Below, one piece after another: positions 1 to 8,955 of a stretch of 64,000 bases of DNA. Source of the DNA: Ipomoea triloba. Its lineage: Eukaryota; Streptophyta; Magnoliopsida; Solanales; Convolvulaceae. Under the pieces are notes generated by a model, which saw only the letters and a program-made list of their open reading frames with translations, ran no database searches and was not told where the DNA came from. Position 1 is the first letter of the stretch; each line of letters opens with the position of its first letter. The position numbers and the translations under genes were made by a program. The DNA is taken from NCBI RefSeq assembly GCF_003576645.1, contig NC_044925.1:13436607-13500606 (forward strand), read 5' to 3'.

Positions 1-3000
1 AGGTCTGGATGGGAAACTCTGCTCAGTCCAATGTTGAGGGCGTGGGCAAAGTCATTTTGAAGATGACTTCCGGGAAGGAACTAACATTAAATAATGTGTT
101 GTATGTTCCGGACCTTAGGAAGAATCTTATTTCTGGCTCGTTATTGAACAAGCATGGATTCAAGATGGTATTCGAATCGGACAAAGTAGTTTTGTCGAAA
201 TTAGGGATGTTTGTTGGTAAAGGTTATGTAACTGACGGGCTTTTTAAGCTCAATGTAATGCCTATTATCAATAAAAGCAAAGTTAATTTCGTTTACTTGC
301 TTGAGTCTTCCAATTTGTGGCATGGTAGACTAGTCATGTTAATTTTAATTCTATGCGTAGATTAATTAGCATGAACCATATCCCTACATTTCAAGTTAAT
401 ACAAATAAGTGTGAAATTTGTGTTGAGGCAAAACTAACTAAAACTCCTTTCAAATCGGTTGAAAGGGAGACTGAGCCACTAACTTTGGTTCATAGCGATT
501 TGTGCGATTTTAGATCGATTCAAACGAGAGGTGGTAACAAGTATTTTATCACGTTTATCGATGATTGTACACGATTTTGCTATGTGTATTTGCTAAAGAG
601 CAAAGACGAAGCCAAGGAAAAGTTCATTCTTTATAAGGATGAAGTGGAAAACCAACTTAATCGAAAGATTAAAAAGGTTAGAAGCGATAGAGGTGGTGAG
701 TACGAAGTACCTCTCGGTGACTTCTGTGCGAGTGTTGGAATAATACACGAGCGTACTGCACCTTATGCACCTCAATCGAATGGTGTTGCCGAACGTAAGA
801 ATCGTACATTGAAAGAGATGATGAATGCGATGCTTATAAGTTCGGGCCTACCTCAAAGCATGTGGGGTGAGGCGATTTTGACAAGCAATTACCTTTTAAA
901 TAAGGTACCTCACAAGAAGCTCGATAAGACCCCTTATGAGCTGTGGAAAGGTAGGAAACCTTCCTACCAATACCTCAAAGTGTGGGAGTGTCTTGCCAAA
1001 GTTTTGATTCCAACACCTAAGAAAATAAAGATAGGTCCAAAGACGGTGGATTGTATCTTTATTGGATATGCACACAATAGTAGTGCTTATCGGTTCTTAG
1101 TACATGAATCCCATAATCCGGACGTACATAAGAACACTATAATCGAATCAAGGAATGCAAGTTTCTTTGAAAATGTATTTCCTTGTAGGACATCACTTCG
1201 AGAGGTCGAGAGACCTAGTACGTCACTTCGAGAGGTCGACAGATCAAGTACGCCACTTCGAGAGGTCAACATACCTAGTATGTCACTTCGAGAGGTCGAC
1301 GGACCGACTATGTCACATCGAGAGATGGACGGACCAGGTACATCACTTCGAGAGGTTGATGTTGATATGGACAATGATGTCGAGTATTCTGAGAAAGAAC
1401 CCGAGCTCGAGTCGAGACGTAGTAAACGGGCGAGAGTTGAAAAATCATTTGGTCCCGATTTTCTAACTTACTTGTTAGAGTACGATTCAAATATTCTGAC
1501 TTGTCTGATAGAAAATGAACCGGATTTTCTCTCTTGTTTGATAGAAAACGAACATCGGACTTGTAAAGAAGTTGTGACTTCTACGGAGGGTCCAATGTGG
1601 AAGGAAGCGATCAAAAGTGAAGTGGATTCTATCCTACAGAATCACACTTGGGAACTTGTTGATCTTCCTCCAGGTTGTAAACCTTTAGGATCCAAGTGGG
1701 TATTTAAAAGGAAAATGAAACCGGATGGTTCCATCGAGAAATATAAGGCTCGACTTGCAATCAAGGGTTACAGGCAACGAGAAGGCCTCGATTACTTCGA
1801 TACGTATTCTCCTGTGACGAGAATAAACTCCATTAAGATGATTCTTGCCATAGACGCATTGCGGAATTTGGAAGTTCATCAAATGGATGTGAAAACATCT
1901 TTCTTAAATGGTGAATTAGATGAGGAAATCTATATCGACCAACCCGAAGGGTTTGTGGTTCCAGGCCAAGAAAAGAAAGTGTGTAAATTAGTTAAATCGC
2001 TCTATGGTTTGAAACAAGCGCCTAAGCAGTGGCACGAGAAATTTGACCATTCGATATTAACTAATGGGTTTAAAATAAACGAAAGTGACAAATGCATCTA
2101 CGTTAAGGAAACGGTAGATGGCTATGTCATTCTTTGTTTATATGTGGATGATATAGTCATCGTTGGTAGTAATGATCGAATGATGAAGTCTACCAAGAAC
2201 ATGTTAAATGCAAGATTTGACAAGAAGGATATGGGTTTGGCTGATTTAATCCTCGGGATTAAGATCGTTAAAAAAAACCTGATGGTCTTGTGTTGAGCCA
2301 ATCTCATTATATTGATAAAATCCTTGAAAAGTTCAACAAGGATGATAATCAATTGGCTAGAACACCATTTGATATAAATGTTCAACTAACCAAGAACCAC
2401 GGAGAGTGTATTTCTCAAGTGGAATATGCTCGGGTAATTGGTAGCTTGATGTATGTTATGATTTGTACAAGGCTGGATATTGCCTTTACTGTTAGTAAAC
2501 TTAGCAGGTATACTAGCAATCCCGGTGAGATGCACTGGAAGGCAATAGTAAAGGTCATGAGATACTTGAGGTATACTCGTGATCTCGGATTGCACTATGT
2601 AATATATCCCGCTGTACTCGAAGGGTATAGCGATGCTAGTTGGATATCTGACATTAAGGATTCTAAATCCACGAGTGGTTATGTGTTTACACTAGCCGAT
2701 GTAGCCGTTGCATGGAAATCTTCCAAGCAAACAGTAATAGCTAGGTCTACTATGGAATCAGAAATGATTGCCTTGGATAAGTGCTGTGAAGAGGCTGAAT
2801 GGCTATGCCGTTTTTTGGAAGATATTCCAAGTTGAGAAAGACCTGTACCTCCAATTTGTGTGCATTGTGATAGTCAAGCAACAATTGGGAGAGTACGGAG
2901 TCAGATTTATAATGGTAAGTCTAGACATATGTGTCGTAGACATAACACCATTAAACAACTCCTCGCAACTGGTGTGTTGTCTCGATTGACTTCGTAAGGT

Positions 3001-3095
3001 CAATAGACAATATAGCGGATCCGCTAACCAAAGGGTTAAGCAAAGAAGTTGTCGAGAAGTTGGCACGAGGAATGGGTCTAAAGCCCTTGGACTAA
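1..3095 (+). pseudogene. pol: copia pol polyprotein, broken (integrase, reverse transcriptase, RNase H)
   Basis: Three main reading-frame blocks (9-365, 353-2296, 2290-2835) give one polyprotein if frameshifts are allowed. Block 1 holds the end of protease and the GAG-pre-integrase motif (LWHGRL). Block 2 starts in the integrase zinc finger (CEICVEAK), has the catalytic core (HSDLCDF, FIDDCTRFCYVYLL, RSDRGGEY, PYAPQSNGVAERKNRTL), then the RT with KWVFKRK, HQMDVKTSFLNGEL, SLYGLKQAPKQW and the active site YVDDIVI. Block 3 holds the end of RT and RNase H ([27 protein letters not shown]). Damage: a one-base loss near 333; a length change in an A8 run near 2270-2278; TGG to TGA at 2833-2835; a two-base gain near 2970. 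The last reading frame ends with TAA at 3093-3095. Copy B (31485-32283) supports each of the downstream lesions. Confidence 0.92.
1191..1360 (+). repeat. 30-bp in-frame minisatellite in copia pol linker
   Basis: Six units of exactly 30 bp, marked by (T/C)CAC(T/A)TCGAGAG at 1193, 1223, 1253, 1283, 1313 and 1343. Each encodes a decapeptide of the form SLREVxxPST. They lie between the integrase C-terminus and the RT, a linker known to be variable in copia elements. The repeat keeps the reading frame. Confidence 0.9.
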
Positions 3096-3679
3096 AAATT
3101 CCATAGTGGATACCCAACCTAGCTGGTACCTAGGTTCAATGGGACAACTAAATTATGGAATAGCATGTAACTGTGGGGGTCCCCGGACTCCCTACCACTC
3201 CTCGTTAAAACAGTGACTCCCGATCGAGGCTAGCACACTGGTGCTTTAATTATTCGATTGTCATCTGACATATGCTGTGTATGCAATGTCAAATGGACAT
3301 ATGTTGAGTTACGGGAAACTCGAGAAAGAATCACCTATGTGACAGAGAAGTGAGGGTCGCTTCAAAGGAGAATTGAAGGGGCTTAATTCTTTAGAAACTC
3401 TTGCAGAACCAGGAACGGTGTCCCACGACCAAAATGGGCACAGTCATGAGAACAAAACGTGGTTGGAAGGTTCCTGTGTGAGATTTGTCAATGTCTACAC
3501 AAACAGCAGTCGGTTCAAAGACATCGCATTCTACCGTACAGCCAGTAGAGTATATAGATCTCACGAGGCAAGGTTCAAAGGGTTACACCTACCTTTGCTA
3601 TGCAGGAATCAACCGTTGAACGCAGTTGTTTCCGATTTCAAAATTCCCTTGAAAATCATTTTTCATTCATGTGGGGGAT
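3096..3679 (+). other. non-coding segment between copia pol stop and 3' LTR
   Basis: About 580 bases separate the pol stop from the LTR, ending in the likely polypurine tract GTGGGGGAT at 3671-3679. The same block, in the same order, is present in copy B (30901-31484 reversed), so it is a family trait and not a chance insertion. Open frames of 119-120 codons occur in both copies, but they run across the LTR boundary and show no protein-like pattern. Confidence 0.7.
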
Positions 3680-4315
3680 TGTTGGAAAATTGCACTAAAA
3701 ATGGCATTTTAAGTGGCAATTTTGTGGTATAAATATATGTGGGTCCACTTCCGAATTTGGGTCGGGTCAAAGTGGATTCGGGTTCTTCTTTCTTAGAAGA
3801 AGAGATCGATATATTATACGCTCAAAATGGATAATGGGTGAATGAGAAATTGATTCTCAAAGTAAATCCATTTGAGATGGAATTCAAGTGTGGAAAAGCT
3901 TATATAGCTTTGTCCCACATTGGTTTGGAATGAACCTTTTCACCACTATATATACAAGAGTCCTTTTATGACTAAGTAACTTGTATAGCATAGAGGCTCT
4001 CACTCCCGCGCAGGGAGGGGGGTGCAAATCAAATCTCAAACTGAGCCTGAAAAGGCTTGACTCGTGTATGCCGGCACCTGCGGGCACGAATATAGTTCGA
4101 CGTCTCGAACCAAGTCGGCGCGCGCGTTCGATGTCTCGCGGACCAATTTGATGTGTCGAAGCAATGTCTCGGCGCCGATACTATGTCTCGAAGGTACGCA
4201 GACATGAACGATGTCTCGAACAGCGACTCTGGTGATCTCTCGATTGCGACCTTGACTCTTAATATTACGGAATTAATATGATTAATTCCAATCATTATTT
4301 CAGAGTTTATTTCTT
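3680..4315 (+). repeat. 3' LTR of copia copy A, truncated
   Basis: Starts TGTTGG just after the purine tract. A TATA-like ACTATATATAC near 3943 precedes the transcribed part; the matching place in copy B reads ACTATAAATAC. The part from 3680 to about 4095 aligns with copy B. After GGGCACGAAT the copies diverge; here short units containing CGATGTCTCG repeat at 4128-4240. No TG...CA terminus or target duplication was found, so the end is a guess. Confidence 0.75.
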
Positions 4316-4317
4316 TA

Positions 4318-4631
4318 TTAGTAGTTGGTGGTGAGCAGCAGATTTGTAGACACATTAGTGTAGACACAGCAATACACGCTTTCTTCTCATTACTCTGCTC
4401 ATCCTTTCCTTCAAGCCATCTGCGTTCATCCCACGTTTTAGTTCTTCGCCGGGCTCCAAGTTATGGATTAGTAGTTGGTGGTGAGCAGCAGATTTGTAGA
4501 CACATTAGTAGTTGGTGGTGAGCAGCAGATTTGTAGACACAGCAATACACGCTTTCTTCTCATTACTCTGCTCATCCTTTCTTTCAAGCCATCTGCGTTC
4601 ATCCCACGTTTTAGTTCGCCGGGCTCCAAGT
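4318..4631 (+). repeat. direct duplication of about 150 bp, with a partial third unit
   Basis: A block beginning TTAGTAGTTGGTGGTG at 4318 and ending in GCCGGGCTCCAAG near 4463 is repeated from 4468 to about 4631. A shorter extra copy of its first 38 bases lies at 4468-4505. It sits between the truncated LTR and the PPR remnant and may be duplicated upstream sequence of that gene. Confidence 0.85.
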
Positions 4632-4732
4632 TTGTGTGCTCAAACGCAGGAGTCGTAGTACGTTTTATCCTGGGAAACCTAGGCCGCAACGTTCCAGCAC
4701 CCCGGGAAGCGGTAAATAAGGTTTTAAGGAAA

Positions 4733-4841
4733 ATGGCAACGCGACTCGTACTTACAACCGCCCCTAGTTCGTTCAAGTTCAACCCGTCATCCTCCAAGGC
4801 CACTCAACCCAGCATGGTTCGCTCTTCCCTTGTAAAAGTTT
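4733..4841 (+). other. possible first exon (organelle transit-peptide-like)
   Basis: An ATG at 4733 opens a Ser/Thr/Lys-rich, acid-poor stretch (MATRLVLTTAPSSFKF...), the composition expected of a plastid or mitochondrial targeting peptide. It is followed by a possible donor GTAAAAG near 4830. The PPR remnant begins 130 bases downstream. Whether the two belong together cannot be decided from sequence alone. Confidence 0.2.
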
Positions 4842-4965
4842 CTACGTGGATTATCTTCCTTTCCTTGTAATTTTTTTGTTTTAGTGTTGTTTTCCATTTC
4901 CTTGTTTTTTTCCTTGTATTTCCAAGATTGTTAGGAGTAGTCTCCTACATGTATTTGGTTGGATA

Positions 4966-5471
4966 GATCGAGGCAGCTTATAAACTTCTGGTAAAGATGG
5001 GAAGCAAAGGCTATCCTCCCGATATTGTTACTTTCAACTGCTTTCTTAAGGTCCTGTGTCACAATAACGAAAGAGATGAAGCACTTAGACTTTATCATAA
5101 AATGATCATTCAATATGCTAATTGCGATGTTTTTTAAGATTAATGATGTCGATGACGCATTTGAGACATGGTGGGAGATGGATAATAGAGGCTGTGCACG
5201 GGATACAGAGACGTACTGTGTGATGATTGAAGGGCTCTTTGCTAGCAATAATACTCAAGATGCGTGTTTTGTGTTGGAAGAAGTGATATCCCGGGGAATG
5301 AAGCTTCCTTACTAGAAATTTGACTCTTTTTTACTGCAACTTTCTAAAGTTGGTAATCTCAAAGCTATACATAAACTGTCAGAGCATATGAGGACTTTCT
5401 ACAACCCAGCCATGGCAAGACGATTTGCGCTGAACCAGAAGCGCAAGAGCATGAGTTTAAGAGGGAAGTAA
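4966..5471 (+). pseudogene. pentatricopeptide-repeat (PPR) protein, 3' end, decayed
   Basis: PPR proteins are organellar RNA-binding factors made of 35-residue helical pairs. Three degenerate motifs are visible: DIVTFNCFLKVLC...EALRLYHKM (from about 5017), YNMLIAMFFKINDVDDAFET (5110-5168) and DTETYCVMIEGLF...ACFVLEEV (5203-5286), each opening with the usual T-[YF]-x-x-[LM]-I pattern. The tail QKRKSMSLRGK ends at TAA 5469-5471. Between motifs 1 and 2 the frame shifts and part of a repeat is missing (near 5100-5115). A TAG at 5313-5315 stands where a Lys codon AAG is likely. Only the C-terminal part is present; the family usually exceeds 400 residues. Confidence 0.8.
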
Positions 5472-5840
5472 GAACACAGTTATCCTTGAATTGATCAGAA
5501 GATTCTGCAATTAATTATACAGAAATGCACAGTTATACCTGTTTGAGAAGTCTGCGTAATGATCAGGCAAGATTGGCAGGACAAAGAACTATTAGGTTTG
5601 TGTCAGAAAAGTGTCTTGCGCGCCGCCAGCGGCCTCAACTCAAAGGCGCAAGTTGCACTATAGGAGATCTTGTAAGACTTAACAATGAGGCCCTATTGAT
5701 TGGTATTGCAGAGAAAAAAGATATTCTAGACACTAATCTAATTAGATACGCTCTTTTTCGAAAAACTTTGACTTTGCGATCCCCGGCAATGTCGGTTCAG
5801 GATCATGGGATCCTTTTTCTATCAGATAGGAAGGGTTGTA
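5472..5840 (+). other. no gene seen; likely old 3' flank of the PPR remnant
   Basis: Unique-looking AT-rich sequence directly after the PPR stop. A 137-codon open frame at 5525-5938 runs into the CCTAGG repeat and has no recognisable domain. Confidence 0.5.
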
Positions 5841-6325
5841 GCACAAAATGTACCGGGGAGCGCCTAGGACGCCTAGGCGGGATTAATTGGGGCCTAGGCG
5901 CACGTATATTTTTTTATTTTTTATTTTTTAAAAACTAATAATTATAAACTATATAATACTTTAATAGTTAATACTAAAATATTAAATATTAACCTAAAAA
6001 TATCTAGAGTTTATACAATTTAGGGTTATTTCGCTCAAAATGATGTTATTTTGAGTGAAATAACCCATTAAAAAAAAGAACAATAGTTAATCGTCGATTG
6101 GGTGGCCTAGTCGGTGCCTAGGAAGTCTAGTCGGTGCCTTTGAGGCCTAGGCAGTCAGCGCCTAAGCGGCCTAGGCGGTGCTTAGGCGGCTTAGGGGCCT
6201 AGGTGGTCGCCTAGTCAGCCAGCTGCCTAGACCACCATTTAATGTGATACGCTAGGCGGTCGACCAGCGCTTAGCGTCTAGGCGGGATTAATTGGTGCCT
6301 ATGTCAGATTTTTACAACACTGTCA
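5841..6325. repeat. CCTAGG-palindrome repeat element, possibly a non-autonomous DNA transposon
   Basis: Dozens of overlapping GCCTAGGCG/CCTAGGCGG motifs cluster at 5866-5907 and 6108-6300. The unit TAGGCGGGATTAATTGG occurs near both ends (5875 and 6278). The ends contain GTTGTA on the left (about 5834) and its complement TACAAC on the right (about 6313), suggesting short terminal inverted repeats; a clean target duplication was not found. The AT-rich middle holds a 19-bp-arm hairpin at 6023-6066. Confidence 0.55.
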
Positions 6326-6483
6326 GGCATGAAGCTGAGCAACATGTGTTATAGATTGTTTCTTCTATATGCAGCAAAAGAATATGTGACTTCCTGAGCC
6401 CTCTGGAAAATAGAGAATAAGCTTCATTAGTGGAAGGTATCTTCTATTCTTGCTATTTTGTCACATTGGCTAATAAATATTTG

Positions 6484-6692
6484 GGGCGATGGGGAAACCC
6501 GCAACCACTACCTAAGAATGTGCACCAAGTAAACCCTACTTTGTGACCTTAGACAGCAAAGGACTAGAAGGAGGTAAACCACCTTAGGTTGCCTATAGTT
6601 GACCGGCTCAAATCAAGAAGATTGGAATTCGAACTTGGAACCTTATAGTTACAAGTTTGTATCCTTATTAGTCATCTTGACTAGGTTATCCC
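6484..6692 (-). mobile_element. tRNA-derived SINE (Au-like)
   Basis: A 209-bp body is flanked by identical 15-bp direct repeats GCTAATAAATATTTG at 6469-6483 and 6693-6707, the mark of LINE-type target-primed insertion. Read on the minus strand it starts GGGATAACCTAGTCAAG (box-A-like), has GGTTCCAAGTTCGAATTCC (box B of a pol III promoter) about 50 bases in, and ends near GGGTTTCCCC. The TTTACCTCC and GGGTTTCCCC motifs recall the plant Au SINE family; the family name is my inference. Confidence 0.8.
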
Positions 6693-6707
6693 GCTAATAA
6701 ATATTTG

Positions 6708-7889
6708 ACGACCTATTCAAATATTTCATTAACTTGGGTAGTTATTTCTAATTTGGTGGTTCAGACACTTAATAGTCTTCTACAATGTAAATTATGTGCA
6801 TTATAATTTAAGAATATTATCTTTTTTCCATTTTTAGAAAGAGGCATTGTAGTAAAGGGAATTTGATAAAACTCCTATATTTCAATTATAAATTTATAAT
6901 ATTTCTTAAACCTGTGTTCATATATTCTAGGAATAACTAGTTTTTGAAATTCTTTTTTTCTTAAATATCATGCACCTGTAAACAATGTATGGTTTATATC
7001 TCTCAATAACCTTCATGCCCACCCCCACCCCAAATGAAGGATTAAGAAAAATCCAGTGAAGAGGAATTAAAGATGTAAACTAAAGTAACCCTTTTACAGT
7101 TTTATTAGTCTGTGTAAATTTCTTTTATATTTCAGGCTTTTCTATTAAGCTGTAGTAATCACTCTGAATAGCAACATCTCCTCTTAGGCCATTCCCATTT
7201 GTGGGTTTTAATGGGATTTTGGAATAATAAAAACTTAGGGGGTTTTTAACAAATGTAAGGGGAGGGATTTTGATGGTTTTTTTCTCTTGTAAGGGAGAAG
7301 ATTTTGGCAACGGTAGAGCATATAAGCTACACCTCACGTGCATGATGCACAGTTCTCACGCCCAGGCGGGCGCGTAAATACTTTTTAAAAATTTTTTTGT
7401 TCTGTTTTTTATTTTGTTTTATTTTTTCTTTTTTTTTTTTCATCCACTCATATTTTTTCTTTCCTAATCACACATATAAAAACTCTTTAAAAAGCACACC
7501 AAAACCTTCATTATTGAGGAAGGCTTAATGCATCTTATATAGCATGTAGCATCTGGTACTTTGATTATGATGGATTGATGGTACTGTAGTCAACAGGCCA
7601 AAAAGGTTTAATTTCCATCCTAAGTTGTACTAGACTACTAGTACAATTTTCTGTGTTCCACTTTTATCTCCAAAACATTTTTAAAGTTTTCTTTCTCTAT
7701 TGGAAAATTTTAAAACATGTTCACTTTAAACTATTTTTTCAATTTATAAAATACAAAGCTTTTTGAAATTCAATTATTTTCTTCACATTAAAATTCAAAT
7801 GCTAGTGATAAGTGACAATAATATTGAGTGGTGATAATGGTACATGAATGTGTGGGCATCAATTCGGGTCAAGTGATACTAAAAAATTA
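6708..7889. other. AT-rich intergenic DNA, nothing recognised
   Basis: No long open frame with protein-like content, no tRNA and no clear repeat ends. It contains homopolymer T tracts (7380-7440). Confidence 0.6.
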
Positions 7890-8088
7890 CAAGTGACAAT
7901 AAGAATGGTTACCAGATATATTAGATAAGTGTGTAAAGGTAGTTTAGTACAATAGATAATCAGTTTCAGTATAATACAATGGATAAGTAATAATAATACT
8001 AGTACAAGAGTGTTTGAGAACAGTAGTGTTTTGTGAGGGGGAATGATCTTGAGTACAATATAGTAGTATTCAGTATTATCAACAAAGT

Positions 8089-8120
<32 letters not shown>

Positions 8121-8270
8121 NNNNNNNNNNNNNNNNNNNNNNNNNNNNNNNNNNNNNNNNNNNNNNNNNNNNNNNNNNNNNNNNNNNNNNNNNNNNNNNN
8201 NNNNNNNNNNNNNNNNNNNNNNNNNNNNNNNNNNNNNNNNNNNNNNNNNNNNNNNNNNNNNNNNNNNNNN
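8121..8270. other. assembly gap (150 N) preceded by a poly-C run
   Basis: 150 N follow thirty C at 8091-8120. The same place in the other array units has only six or seven C followed by TTTTCCAACG, so the C run is probably an assembly or sequencing error and the gap should hold normal array sequence. Confidence 0.95.
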
Positions 8271-8825
8271 TTTGTTGCCTTTGGGTCAGTGCTGGTGAAT
8301 CGGGTCGAATGCTACTTGCCTGATTACTCTGTCACCAGCCCCCCTACTCCCCAGTTTGCGTGCGTAGTCGAGTCAACTACGGAGTAACAATAGTGCACAA
8401 GAGAGATGAATTTGTTTTTTTTTCGAAACGGGGAGAGAATTGTGGCCGAGGCCGACCGTGGCCGATGCGCGACCTCGCCCGAAGCTTGGCCGAGGCGCAA
8501 CCTCGGCCAAAGCTTGGACGAGGTCACCTCAGCCATGATTTTTGATTTTTTGATTTTTTTTGTGTTTTTTTTTTGTGTGTTTTTGGGTGTTCTGTGTGCG
8601 AGCTCAGTTCGACCAGTCGTAGGCTCGATCAAAGGTCAGCTCTCCCATCAGGTAGCTAGCGAGATCGGATCTCTTGCCGGCCCTAAGAGAATAGAGTGTG
8701 GTGTTTTTGTAGCAAAACCTGCTTTACCAAGAAAACACACCCCCGTTAGGTAGCTAGAGAGATCAGATCTCGTGCCGGCCCTAAGGGAATAAAGTGTTAT
8801 TTTATTTTATTTCCACGGAATTTGA

Positions 8826-8955
8826 GAGGTGACGCCACTTGAGGAGGTGACGCTGTTTGAAGATGTGACATCACTTGAGGAGGTGACACTACTTGAGGAG
8901 GTGACGCCGCTTGAGGAGGTGAAGCGGCTTGAGGAGGTGACGCCACTTGATGAGC
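8826..8955. repeat. 18-bp minisatellite inside each 1.2-kb unit
   Basis: About seven tandem units of the form TTGAGGAGGTGACGCCAC with point changes. The same block is found at 10026-10155 and 11226-11355 in the following array units. The 18-bp period keeps one frame open on the minus strand (the Ser/Thr-Ser-Ser-Gly-Val-Thr pattern), which explains the repeated small open frames there. Confidence 0.85.

Larger units (their letters stand above)
1..4315 (+). mobile_element. Ty1/copia retrotransposon, copy A (5' end outside window)
   Basis: The order of domains is the copia order: end of protease with GAG-pre-integrase, integrase, reverse transcriptase, RNase H, then a 3' LTR. The 5' LTR, gag and most of protease lie before base 1. 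The 3' LTR begins with TGTTGG at 3680 after a purine-rich tract (GTGGGGGAT), but no convincing LTR end is seen, so the right limit is approximate. A second copy of the same family lies in reverse at 30488-32283 and matches this one closely from the RNase H part through the first 430 bases of the LTR. The pol gene carries several frameshifts and stops, so the copy is dead. Confidence 0.9.

Noticed and set aside
3373..3732. 119-codon frame also present in copia copy B
   Set aside because: It crosses from the untranslated block into the LTR and has no domain; retention reflects shared descent.
5525..5938. 137-codon frame
   Set aside because: It runs into the CCTAGG repeat, no homologue is recognised, and the composition is not protein-like.
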